NCBI GenBank assembly: GCA_003242275.1
Contig: QGUX01000105.1
Span: 1 to 10,779 of the forward strand
Direction: 5' to 3'
Length of the DNA stretch: 10,779 nucleotides
From: Pseudomonadota bacterium
Lineage (GTDB): Bacteria; Pseudomonadota; Gammaproteobacteria; Steroidobacterales; Steroidobacteraceae
Shown in pieces: positions 1 through 6,713 of this stretch (positions within the stretch are counted from its first letter, which is position 1; every line of letters begins with the position of its first letter). The notes under the pieces are model-generated. The model was not told the origin of the DNA. It saw nothing but the letters and a program-made list of their open reading frames with translations, and made no database searches. Position numbers and translations under genes: made by a program.

Positions 1-882
1 GCGGGCGTCGCCGGGCCGGGCGGCGCCTGCCGGCGGAGCGTGGCGCAGGGGGCGGCCGAGGTGGACCGGCGGGCGGGCGCGGTGCTGGCGCAGTCCTCCG
101 CCGGGCCCGCGCCGGATGGCACCAGCGGCGAGCCGCCGCCGCGTCCGGTGCTGGTCGCCGCCGGTGGCGACGGCACCATCAACCTGCTGGCCGGGCTGGC
201 ACTCGAGGCCGGCGTGACCTTCGGCCTGATCCCGCTGGGCACCTTCAACTACCTCGCGCGCGACCTCGGCATTCCGCTCGGGCCACGCGCCGCGGCGGCT
301 GCGCTGGCCACCGGCGTGCGCCGCCGCATCCACGTGGGCCGGGTCAACGGCCATGTCTTCCTGAACAACGCCAGCTTCGGCCTGTATCGCCAGCTCCTGG
401 AGGAGCGCGAGGCGTTCAAGCAGCGCTTCGGGCGCTACCGGATCGTGGCGGCGCTGGCGGCACTGGTGACGGTGGCGCGCTTCAGCAAGGTGTACACGCT
501 GCGCCTCGACGTCGACGGCAGCCCGGCGGCGATCCGCACGCCGATGCTGTTCTTCGGCCTGAATTCGCTGCAGTTCGAGAACCTGGGCATGGACGCGGCG
601 CGCTGCACGCGGGCCGGCATGATGGCGGTGGTGTCATTGCAGCCGGGTGGCCGCTGGGCGCTGCTGAAGCTGGCGCTGCGTGGCGCGCTGCACCGGCTGC
701 GCGACTCGGCGGACCTGCGCACGTACTGCGCCCTGGAGGCGCAGGTGCTGCTGCCGGGCCGCCGGCGCATGCGCGTGGCGGTGGACGGCGAGAGCGTGGA
801 ATGCCGGCTGCCGCTGCGATTCGAGGTGCTGCGCGAGGCGCTGGAGGTGGTGGTGCCGCGCGAGCCGGAGGAACGCCGGTGA
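1..882 (+). CDS. Diacylglycerol kinase-family (DAGK/LCB5) lipid kinase, 5' end outside window
   Basis: The frame is open from the first base of the window and stops at TGA 880-882. A GTG at 40 could start translation. The family normally has a conserved N-terminal Asn-Pro...Ser-Gly nucleotide-binding segment before the GGDGT loop, and it is not visible here, so the true start is probably upstream. Seen: the nucleotide-binding loop GGDGTIN at codons 55-61, the second conserved block PLGTFNYLARDLGIP around codons 78-92, and the C-terminal VDGE motif (about nucleotides 780-792) typical of the bacterial DgkB/YegS/LCB5 superfamily. Such enzymes use ATP to phosphorylate diacylglycerol or a related lipid at the inner membrane surface. 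The substrate cannot be read from sequence. The stop overlaps the start of the next gene (GTGA), indicating translational coupling to the phosphoesterase. Family certain; substrate and start uncertain. Confidence 0.88.
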   Translation, partial: AGVAGPGGACRRSVAQGAAEVDRRAGAVLAQSSAGPAPDGTSGEPPPRPVLVAAGGDGTINLLAGLALEAGVTFGLIPLGTFNYLARDLGIPLGPRAAAAALATGVRRRIHVGRVNGHVFLNNASFGLYRQLLEEREAFKQRFGRYRIVAALAALVTVARFSKVYTLRLDVDGSPAAIRTPMLFFGLNSLQFENLGMDAARCTRAGMMAVVSLQPGGRWALLKLALRGALHRLRDSADLRTYCALEAQVLLPGRRRMRVAVDGESVECRLPLRFEVLREALEVVVPREPEERR

Positions 883-1754
883 GCGGGCCGTTCAGCCTGC
901 GCATCGCGCATCTCTCCGATACGCACTTCGGCACCGAGGTGGCGCCGGTGCGCGATGCGCTCCTGGAAGAGCTTCGCGCCGATGCGCCGGACCTGCTGGT
1001 GGTGACCGGCGACATCACGCAGCGGGCGCGCCGGGCGCAGTTCGCCAGGGCGCGGAGCTTCCTCGAGGCGCTGGGACCGGTGCCGCGCGTGTGCCTGCCG
1101 GGCAACCATGACCTGCCGCTGTTCGACCTGTTCACGCGCTTCACGCGACCCTACGCGCGCTTCCGGCGCTACATCTCTCCCGGGCTCGAACCCGAGTACG
1201 TGGATGACCGTGTGGCGCTGCTGTGCGTGGATGCCACCAGCCCGTACCGCCACAAGGACGGCGCGCTGCCGCCGCCGAAGGTGGCGCTGTTCGCCTCGCG
1301 CCTGGCCCGGCTCACGCAGCCCTTCCGCATCCTGGCCACGCACCAGCCGCTGGCCTCGGCGACCGAGGCCGACCGACGCAACGTGGCGCATGGCGCGCAC
1401 CTCGCGCTGGAGCGGTGGATCGGCGCCGGCGCCGACCTCTTCCTCGGCGGCCACATCCACCTGCCGTACTGCCTGCCGGTGCGCGCGCAAGAGGGCCAGC
1501 GTGCGGCCGTGCTGCTGCAGGCGGGCACCGCGGTCTCGCGTCGCACGCGCAGGGGCGTGCCGAACTCCTACAATGTGATCCACCTCGGGCAGGAGTCGGG
1601 ATGGCGGCGCATGCGCATCGAGCGGCGCGATTTCGACGCCGGGGCGCGGCGCTTCCTGCCCCGCCACCGCCACCTGGCGATGGCCCCGTTGCGCGAGGAG
1701 GGCCGGGGTGGTGATGGGGCGGGCTGGAACGTGGTGGCGGAGGAGCATGCTTGA
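879..1754 (+). CDS. Metallophosphoesterase, class III cyclic-nucleotide phosphodiesterase-like (calcineurin fold)
   Basis: Predicted 291-residue soluble enzyme. I chose GTG 879 as start because it overlaps the previous stop as GTGA, has GGAGGA at 867-872 with 6-nt spacing, and places the first metal-binding motif at the usual distance from the N-terminus; the frame is open further upstream. All signature motifs of the two-metal calcineurin-like family are present: D14-x-H16 (SDTHFG), GD at 44-45, GNHD 75-78, a later His at 155 (THQP), and GHIH 191-194. The family hydrolyses phosphomono- or diesters. CpdA (cAMP phosphodiesterase) and UDP-diacylglucosamine or lipid phosphoesterases are relatives. 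Its position between a lipid kinase and a PAP2 phosphatase suggests a phospholipid or lipid-linked phosphate substrate, but that is inference. No signal peptide is seen, so it is probably cytosolic or peripheral. Confidence 0.9.
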   Translation: MSGPFSLRIAHLSDTHFGTEVAPVRDALLEELRADAPDLLVVTGDITQRARRAQFARARSFLEALGPVPRVCLPGNHDLPLFDLFTRFTRPYARFRRYISPGLEPEYVDDRVALLCVDATSPYRHKDGALPPPKVALFASRLARLTQPFRILATHQPLASATEADRRNVAHGAHLALERWIGAGADLFLGGHIHLPYCLPVRAQEGQRAAVLLQAGTAVSRRTRRGVPNSYNVIHLGQESGWRRMRIERRDFDAGARRFLPRHRHLAMAPLREEGRGGDGAGWNVVAEEHA

Positions 1755-1794
1755 AGGCACGTGGCCGTTGGGTTGAGCGCAGGGGGCGCGTGCC

Positions 1795-2364
1795 TTGAGT
1801 TCACTCCATGAGCTGGAACGGGACATCCTGCGGTCGCTGCGCGAGCCCGCGGATCCCGCCGATCCGGTCGGCCCGCCGTGGCTGGAGGACTTCGCGGTCG
1901 ACCTCACCACCCTGGGGGGCCACGCGGTGCTGACGCTGCTGGTGCTGAACGTCACCATCTGCCTGCTGCTGGTGCGCCGCCGCGCCGCCGCGCTGCTGCT
2001 GCTCGGCGGCACGGCCGGCGCCATGGTCATCAACCAGCTGGCCAAGGCCGGCTTCGGCCGCGCGCGGCCCGAGGTGGTGCCGCATCTCGTGGAGGTCTCC
2101 ACGCCGAGCTTCCCCAGTGGCCACGCGCTGCTCTCGTGCAGCATCTACCTGATCCTCGCCGCGCTGCTGGCGCACCAGGTGCCGGCCGTCAGGCGCTACG
2201 TCATGGGACTGGCCATCTGCCTCGTGGCGCTGATCGGCATGAGCCGCGTCTACCTGGGCGTGCACTGGCCCACCGACGTGCTGGCGGGCTGGGCGCTGGG
2301 CGCGCTCTGGGCCCGGCTCGTGTGGCTGATCGGGCGCGGCCACCTTGCTGACCATGGGCACTGA
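1795..2364 (+). CDS. PAP2-family membrane phosphatase (phosphatidic acid / undecaprenyl-pyrophosphate phosphatase type)
   Basis: 189 residues, an integral membrane protein. The only workable start is TTG 1795: an in-frame TGA lies at 1774-1776, and AGGGGG at 1781-1786 sits 8 nt before the TTG. The three PAP2 motifs are intact: K84-x6-R91-P92, PSGH at 107-110, and SR 150-151 with H157 and D161 (SRVYLGVHWPTD). H110 and H157 are the expected phosphoryl-transfer residues. Hydrophobic stretches at about 44-60, 64-82, 110-127, 134-149 and 163-180 fit a small multi-pass phosphatase with a periplasmic active site. The family dephosphorylates phosphatidic acid, PG-phosphate or undecaprenyl pyrophosphate; the substrate here is unresolved. 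The gene follows the phosphoesterase after 40 nt on the same strand and may be co-transcribed, so the cluster encodes one lipid kinase and two phosphatases. Confidence 0.92.
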   Translation: MSSLHELERDILRSLREPADPADPVGPPWLEDFAVDLTTLGGHAVLTLLVLNVTICLLLVRRRAAALLLLGGTAGAMVINQLAKAGFGRARPEVVPHLVEVSTPSFPSGHALLSCSIYLILAALLAHQVPAVRRYVMGLAICLVALIGMSRVYLGVHWPTDVLAGWALGALWARLVWLIGRGHLADHGH

Positions 2365-2420
2365 AGCCATGAGCGAAGCACCGCACGGACCCGCCGTTCC
2401 CGCCCGCCGTCCCATCGCCG

Positions 2421-2459
2421 GGGACGCCTGAAGCGACCGCGGCGCGGCGTTCAGGCCCC
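2421..2459. terminator. Candidate hairpin between convergent genes
   Basis: CCTGAA 2427-2432 pairs with TTCAGG 2450-2455. The stem extends outward by G2426-C2456 and, past a 2-nt bulge, by GGG 2421-2423 with CCC 2457-2459. The loop is about 17 nt. The stem contains the trmO stop codon and lies 56 bp after the PAP2 stop, where a shared terminator is expected. There is no T-run on either strand, so intrinsic termination is doubtful. Apart from this hairpin I see nothing in 2365-2450. Confidence 0.3.
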
Positions 2460-3242
2460 GAACAGCTGCACGAATTCGCGGTGGACGCGCAGCGGGTCAT
2501 CCGGCTGCCGCGCGGATTTCTCCAGCTGCGCCTGCTGGTAGCCGCTGCGCAGGCCGGTGACTTCCACCTGCCGGCCCTCCACGCGGAAGTCCGCGCGCCA
2601 GTCCTGCACCGCCAGCGTCATCAGCCCGTCCCGCCCGCGGCGGATGCGCCGGTAGGGGTGCGGCTGCGGGCCGAGCTTGAGCGTGGCGATGATGCGCTCG
2701 CGCAGCGGCAGCGGGATGCGTCCCGCAAGCCACGCCAGCCGCGCCTCGGCCGCCGCGCTGAAGCCCACTTCCCACGACGGTCGCGGATCCGGGGCCAGCC
2801 AGCCGCTTCCGGAGCCCGGGAACGCGTCCGCGTAGGCCACGTAGGGCTTGATGTCGAGCACCGGGGTGCCGTCGAGCAGGTCCACGTCGCGCACGTACAG
2901 CTTCAGTCCCTCGATGCGCTCGAGCCGCAGCGCCGACAGGCCGAGCGGGTTCGGGCGGTGCGGCGAGCGCGTGGCCAGCACGCCCTTGCGGCCGGAGGTG
3001 GAGCGCGGCGGCAGCACCTTGGGCCGCCAGCCCTGGTTCCTGTGGAACCAGAAGATCACCCAGATGCGCTCCCAGCCCGCGAGGTCCTCGATGGCATGCT
3101 CGAGGTTCATGCCGGGCAGCAGCTCGATCACGCCCAGGGCATCGCAGGCCGCGGCCGGCTGCCGCGGGGCCTCCACCTTCTCCGCCCAGGCGGTACGCAG
3201 GTAGCCGATGGGGCGGAGCGTCAGCGTGTCGCCGGCGGACAA
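2451..3242 (-). CDS. trmO: tRNA (N6-threonylcarbamoyladenosine(37)-N6)-methyltransferase TrmO
   Basis: 263 residues. TrmO uses S-adenosylmethionine to methylate t6A at position 37 of threonine tRNAs, giving m6t6A and improving ACY decoding. Seen: the N-terminal PIGYLRTAW strand (11-19) followed by the APRQP segment (25-29), the WERIWVIFWFHRNQGWRP block, the ATRSPHRPNPLGLSA signature of the TsaA/VirR family, and DLLDGTPVLDIKPYVAYAD. A C-terminal part corresponds to the extra domain of E. coli YaeB/TrmO (about 235 residues), with about 30 additional residues at the end. The start is TTG 3242, with AGGA five nucleotides upstream overlapping the TAG stop of the LysR gene. The 7-bp gap implies co-transcription with that regulator, which is an unusual partner. 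Function very likely; TTG start moderately sure. Confidence 0.93.
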   Translation of the reverse strand: MSAGDTLTLRPIGYLRTAWAEKVEAPRQPAAACDALGVIELLPGMNLEHAIEDLAGWERIWVIFWFHRNQGWRPKVLPPRSTSGRKGVLATRSPHRPNPLGLSALRLERIEGLKLYVRDVDLLDGTPVLDIKPYVAYADAFPGSGSGWLAPDPRPSWEVGFSAAAEARLAWLAGRIPLPLRERIIATLKLGPQPHPYRRIRRGRDGLMTLAVQDWRADFRVEGRQVEVTGLRSGYQQAQLEKSARQPDDPLRVHREFVQLFGA

Positions 3243-3249
3243 TGCGGTC

Positions 3250-4152
3250 CTAGCGGGAGGCCAGCCGCCGCGTGGCCTGGCGGAACAGTTCCACGGCCGG
3301 CTGCGCGGCCAGGCGTTGCGCGCGCGGGCCGATCAGCAGCACCAGCGAGGTGCTCGGCAGCTGGGGCCCGATCTTGACAATGCGCCCGTCCTCCAGCCCG
3401 CTGGCGGCGAAGTGGTCGAACAGCACCGCGATGCCATGGCCCTCCAGGCACATGTTGGCGATCACGTCGGGGAACTGCGAGCGCGCGATGATGTTCCTCG
3501 GCTCGATGCCCGCCTCCTTCAGGATGCGCCACATGAAACGCGTGGGCCTGAACTCGTCCGGCGGCATGATCCACGGCAGGTCGGCCAGCTTCACGCCGGG
3601 CCGCGCCCCGCGCCGGGCCAGCGCCGGCGAGCAGTAGATGGACACGGCGACGGTGTTCACGACCTCGGACTGCAGCCGCTCGTCGATGACGAAATCGCCG
3701 GTGAACACCGCGAGGTCGACCTCGCCGGCCAGCACCATCGGCGCCGCGCCGCGCGTGGGATGCAGCGGCACGAAGTCCAGCTGGATGTTCGGGTGCTGCT
3801 CGCAGAAGGTGGGCAGCCGCGGGCGGATGTAGGCGTCCAGCAGCAGCGGCGTCGCCGTCACGGCCAGGCGGATGGCGCGCGGCCCGCGGGTATTGCGGGT
3901 CTGCTGCTCCATCTCCTGGCGGCCGAGGACCAGTTCCTTCGCCTTTTCAAGGAAAATGCGCCCTTCGTCCGACAGGGTGGGCGGGGAACCGCGCCGGCGC
4001 TCGAACAGGTTGTGGCCCAAGTGTCCCTCGAGCGCGCGGATCTGGTTGCTGATCGATGGCTGGCTCACGCCCAGCCGTTCGGCCGTCCGGCGGAAATTGC
4101 AATCGCCCGCCGCAGCCACGAAGATCTCGAGCTGACGGAACGTGATCGACAT
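3250..4152 (-). CDS. LysR-type transcriptional regulator
   Basis: 300 residues, the standard length for this family, starting at ATG 4152. The frame is open further upstream, but only this start puts the helix-turn-helix at the N-terminus. Residues about 1-60 form the winged HTH: FRQLEIFVAAAG, then TAERLGVSQPSISNQIRALE as turn and recognition helix, then LFERRRG and LSDEG of the wing. A linker helix follows (about 62-85) and then a periplasmic-binding-protein-like effector domain (from about 90: IRLAVTATPLLL, a block ending DLAVFTG, and GHGIAVL near the end). Effector and targets cannot be deduced. It is divergent from the histidine kinase gene across a 151-bp region with an LTTR-box-like inverted repeat, so it may control that gene and itself. 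trmO follows in the same transcription unit. Confidence 0.92.
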   Translation of the reverse strand: MSITFRQLEIFVAAAGDCNFRRTAERLGVSQPSISNQIRALEGHLGHNLFERRRGSPPTLSDEGRIFLEKAKELVLGRQEMEQQTRNTRGPRAIRLAVTATPLLLDAYIRPRLPTFCEQHPNIQLDFVPLHPTRGAAPMVLAGEVDLAVFTGDFVIDERLQSEVVNTVAVSIYCSPALARRGARPGVKLADLPWIMPPDEFRPTRFMWRILKEAGIEPRNIIARSQFPDVIANMCLEGHGIAVLFDHFAASGLEDGRIVKIGPQLPSTSLVLLIGPRAQRLAAQPAVELFRQATRRLASR

Positions 4153-4268
4153 AGGTCTAGGCGGGTGGAAGTCCCATAGCCTGGCTGCGTCCCTGCTGTG
4201 ATGCCGGTGTCGGCGCGGTCGTGCCGCCGAAGTTAGTATAAGCGACGCGTGATACGTCGGCGGCGGTA

Positions 4269-4284
4269 ATAACGTCTGCGTTAT
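4269..4284. promoter_or_regulatory. Perfect 6-bp inverted repeat, possible LTTR operator
   Basis: ATAACG 4269-4274 and CGTTAT 4279-4284 are perfect inverted complements around TCTG. Read as ATAA-N8-TTAT it resembles LTTR boxes (typically T-N11-A dyads such as ATAA-N7-TTAT), with one extra spacer base. It sits just upstream of the kinase ribosome-binding site and overlaps the alternative ATG at 4283, so a bound regulator would block early transcription of the kinase gene. Assignment to the adjacent LysR protein is by proximity only. Confidence 0.4.
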
Positions 4285-4300
4285 GTTAGGGGGACCCAAC
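4285..4300 (+). promoter_or_regulatory. Small hairpin over the kinase ribosome-binding site
   Basis: GTT 4285-4287 pairs with AAC 4298-4300 and GGG 4289-4291 with CCC 4295-4297, with A4288 bulged and GGA as loop. Part of the AGGGGGA Shine-Dalgarno (4288-4294, 9 nt before ATG 4304) would be in the stem, which could dampen translation. Small stem; functional role is inference. Confidence 0.3.
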
Positions 4301-4303
4301 GCC

Positions 4304-6466
4304 ATGGAAGGCCAGAACACCGGCAGCGGCAGCGCGCCAGGGACCTCGCCTGCGCCGGACCATGTGATGAACCTGCTGCGCGGCCGTGGCGGCGCGGTGA
4401 CGCTGGTCGCCGCCTTCGCGGTGCTGCACGCGCTGCTGCTGCAGCTCGGCTACGCGCTGAAGGTCAATCCCGTCGACCCGGCGCTGATGTGGCCGTCGGC
4501 GGGACTGGCGCTGGCGGCGCTGTGGGTGTCCCCGCGCCGCTACTGGCCGGCGATCCTCGTCGTGCAGTACCTCGTGGAGATCGGCACGGCGGCGCTGTGG
4601 ATGAGCTCCTGGCGGTTCGGCCTGGTCTCGCTGTACACGCTGGCGAACATGGCCGGTGCGGTGGTGGGCGCCACCCTGGCCGGCCTGGGCTGGCGCGGCA
4701 TGGTGTTCCTGCGTGCGCGGGAAATCGTCTGGTTCGTGGTGGTGACCACCATCGGGGCCGCGGTCAGCGCCACCATTGCGCTGCCGGTGCACCTGGCGAC
4801 GCTGGGCGAGCGTGCCGCCAACGTGCGGATCACCGAACTGTGGCAGATCTGGGCCGCGGGGCAGTGGGCCGGCATCATCATCGTGGCGCCGGTGGTCGCC
4901 TCGTGGCTGAGCCCGCTGCGCCGCCACTACCCGGAGCTGCGCCTGCGCTCGCGCGCCGAACTGCTGGCGCTGGCGCTGGCGCTGGCGGTGGCCTGCGCCA
5001 TCGGCTGGGTGGAGCCGGAGCGGGCCCGCTCGCTGCTGCAGCTTCCCACCACCATCGTGCTGATGATGATCGTGATCGTGATGCGCCTGCCGCCGCGGTG
5101 GGTGATCACGCTGTTCTCCCTGGCCGCCGTGGCGATGGCCCTGATCACCGAGCGCGGCGGCGGGCCCATGCCGGCGGAGATGGCCATCGCCGGCATCGGT
5201 CAGCTGCAGATCTTCCTGGTCTCGCTGGGCCTGTCGGTGTTCGTGCTGTCGGTGACCCTGGCCGAGCGCAGCATCACGGCACGGCGGCTGCGCGAGAGCG
5301 AGCAGCGCTACCGCAACTTCGTCGAGCTCTCCACCGAGGCCATGTGGCGCATCGAACTGGCCGAACCCATGCCGGTGGATCTGGCGGTGGAAGAGCAGGT
5401 GGCCTGGCTGCGCGGCAAGGCGCGCATCGCCGAGTTCAGCCGCTCCTACGAGATGCTGGATGCGCGCGCGGCCGGCGCCCGGGACGCGCGCGGCGCCGGC
5501 CAGCCGGCCGGAAGGGAGGCGCTGCCCTGGGATCCGTCGGTGCCCTGGGTGGCTGCGTTCGAGGCGCAGCTCGCGCAGGCGGCGCGGCAGGGATTCGAGC
5601 TCGACGGCCTGCGCTTCAGCGTGGACGCGCAGGGCCGCCGGCACGCCTTCGTCGCGGCCTTCAACGGCGTGGTGGCCGACGGGAAACTGCAGCGCATCTG
5701 GGGCGTGGCGCGCGACATCACCGAACTGACCGAACTGAACGCCAGCCTGCTGCGCGAGCGCGAGCGGCTGAAGTCCTATGCGCGGCAGATCGTCACCGCC
5801 GAGGAGAAGGCGCGGCGCGCCACCGCGGTGGACCTGCACGACGGCATCGGCCAGTCGCTGGTCGGCATGGCGATGACGCTGGACGTGGCGCGCCAGCACG
5901 CCAGTCCCGAGGTGAAGCTGCTGGTCGAGGAAGTGCGCTCGAAGCTGTTCGAGGTGCAGGAGAAGACGCGCAGCATGATCTCGGACCTCTCCCCGCCGGG
6001 CCTGTACGAGCTGGGGCTGAAGGCCGCGCTGCAGTGGCTGGCGGTGTACGTGCGCAGCCACGACCGCCTGCAGGTGGACATGGACGTGGAGCTGCGCGAG
6101 GAGGCCGTGCCGCTGGACACGCGCGTGCTGGTGTTCAAGCTGGTGCGCGAGCTGCTGCGCAACGTGGTCAAGCACGCCGGCGTCTCCACCGCGCGCGTGC
6201 GCGTGCGCGGCGACACGCAGGTGCTGCACGTGCAGGTGGCCGACGAGGGCAAGGGCTTCGAATGGCAGCTCGACATGTTCGGTTCGCCCAAGGGCGGCTT
6301 CGGCCTGTGGAGCATCGCCGACCGCGTCAGCGAGGCCGGCGGCGAGTTCAACGTGGATACCGCGCCGGGCCGCGGCGCGCGCTTCGACCTGAAGATCCCG
6401 CTGGGAAGCGGCGCCGGCCAGATGGATGAACGGCGCCTGATGGCCGGCGCCGGACGCCGCGCATAA
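4304..6466 (+). CDS. MASE1-PAS-HisKA_3-HATPase sensor histidine kinase (NarL/DegS type), orphan
   Basis: 720 residues. ATG 4304 is preferred over ATG 4283 because AGGGGGA at 4288-4294 serves it with 9-nt spacing and nothing precedes 4283. Residues about 25-310 form a multi-pass membrane MASE1 sensor (LMWPSAGLALAALWVSPRRYWPA is the diagnostic start). A PAS-like domain follows (about 330-480, from YRNFVELSTEAMWRIEL to IWGVARDITEL) with an Ala/Gly-rich insertion near 385-405. A short coiled coil leads to HisKA_3 with phospho-acceptor H512 in DLHDGIGQSL. The ATPase shows N620 in the N box (ELLRNVVKHAG), the G1 box D647-EGKGF, and a G2 box GGFGLWSI near 664-671. It probably autophosphorylates and passes phosphate to a NarL/LuxR-type regulator, but no response regulator lies next to it. 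The signal is unknown. Confidence 0.93.
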   Translation: MEGQNTGSGSAPGTSPAPDHVMNLLRGRGGAVTLVAAFAVLHALLLQLGYALKVNPVDPALMWPSAGLALAALWVSPRRYWPAILVVQYLVEIGTAALWMSSWRFGLVSLYTLANMAGAVVGATLAGLGWRGMVFLRAREIVWFVVVTTIGAAVSATIALPVHLATLGERAANVRITELWQIWAAGQWAGIIIVAPVVASWLSPLRRHYPELRLRSRAELLALALALAVACAIGWVEPERARSLLQLPTTIVLMMIVIVMRLPPRWVITLFSLAAVAMALITERGGGPMPAEMAIAGIGQLQIFLVSLGLSVFVLSVTLAERSITARRLRESEQRYRNFVELSTEAMWRIELAEPMPVDLAVEEQVAWLRGKARIAEFSRSYEMLDARAAGARDARGAGQPAGREALPWDPSVPWVAAFEAQLAQAARQGFELDGLRFSVDAQGRRHAFVAAFNGVVADGKLQRIWGVARDITELTELNASLLRERERLKSYARQIVTAEEKARRATAVDLHDGIGQSLVGMAMTLDVARQHASPEVKLLVEEVRSKLFEVQEKTRSMISDLSPPGLYELGLKAALQWLAVYVRSHDRLQVDMDVELREEAVPLDTRVLVFKLVRELLRNVVKHAGVSTARVRVRGDTQVLHVQVADEGKGFEWQLDMFGSPKGGFGLWSIADRVSEAGGEFNVDTAPGRGARFDLKIPLGSGAGQMDERRLMAGAGRRA
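4964..4987 (+). repeat. Four tandem CTGGCG hexamers inside the kinase gene
   Basis: CTGGCG is repeated four times exactly, encoding Leu-Ala pairs in a MASE1 membrane helix. Copy-number slippage would add or remove two residues without a frameshift. Probably a by-product of helix composition at high GC. Confidence 0.7.
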
Positions 6467-6490
6467 AAAAACCCCGCCGGTTGGCGGGGT
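6465..6490 (-). terminator. Strong intrinsic terminator, U-run on the minus strand
   Basis: ACCCCGCC 6471-6478 pairs perfectly with GGCGGGGT 6483-6490 around GGTT. On the minus strand the hairpin is followed by seven U residues (A-run 6465-6471), a textbook intrinsic terminator. On the plus strand it is followed only by CATTCG, so it would stop the kinase transcript less well. The A-run includes part of the kinase stop codon. Its polarity means a minus-strand transcript ends here, yet the nearest minus-strand gene, rpoH, ends 400 bp away and has its own terminator. Confidence 0.85.
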
Positions 6491-6624
6491 CATTCGAGCT
6501 TCGCGGGCGTCCCTAGATCAATCAATACTGCATGGACCTAAAAAACTCGCCGGCTGGTGCGCTGGACCCGAAGGTCCGGCTGAATCGACGGTCAGCCGGG
6601 GCGTGCTCGCCCGCCTGTCGCACC

Positions 6625-6713
6625 GCAACGTGCCCAACAAAGGGGGCCGTTGCATACCGTGCCCTACATGATCGCCTGGGCTTCTTTTGTGACTCCGGCC
6701 CAACAAGGGGCCG
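6625..6713 (-). repeat. Two related hairpins with pyrimidine-rich loops inside the candidate RNA
   Basis: The hairpins at 6625-6653 and 6696-6713 share the core GCCCAACAA(A)GGGG(G)CCG on the plus strand, differing by one A and one G. On the minus strand the loops read CCUUUGUU and CUUGUU, flanked by C-rich stem bases. The upper-stem similarity suggests duplication or a selected loop motif. Confidence 0.6.

Larger units (their letters stand above)
4153..4303. promoter_or_regulatory. Divergent intergenic regulatory region (LysR gene / histidine kinase gene)
   Basis: This 151-bp gap is the AT-richest stretch in the first 6 kb. On the minus strand the best promoter element is a -10 like TATACT (plus coordinates 4235-4240, reading AGTATA), about 83 bp upstream of the LysR start; no good -35 is visible. 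Two inverted repeats lie on the kinase side: CGACG-N7-CGTCG at about 4243-4259, overlapping ATACG, and ATAACG-TCTG-CGTTAT at 4269-4284. The kinase gene's ribosome-binding site AGGGGGA is at 4288-4294. LysR-type regulators usually bind such divergent regions and repress their own gene; that this one does so is inference. Confidence 0.5.

Noticed and set aside
435..2144. A 569-codon open frame on the minus strand over the lipid kinase, phosphoesterase and PAP2 genes
   Set aside because: It crosses three well-supported genes, shows no recognisable domain and has the low-complexity Arg/Ser/His composition of a GC-rich shadow.
2369..2431. A 20-codon ATG frame just after the PAP2 gene
   Set aside because: No clear ribosome-binding site and Pro/Ala/Arg composition expected by chance; nothing supports translation.
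4286..6493. A 735-codon open frame antisense to the whole sensor kinase gene
   Set aside because: Its product is a His/Arg/Gln-rich composition shadow with no domain. Such frames arise at high GC because stop codons are rare in that phase; the plus-strand frame has all kinase motifs.
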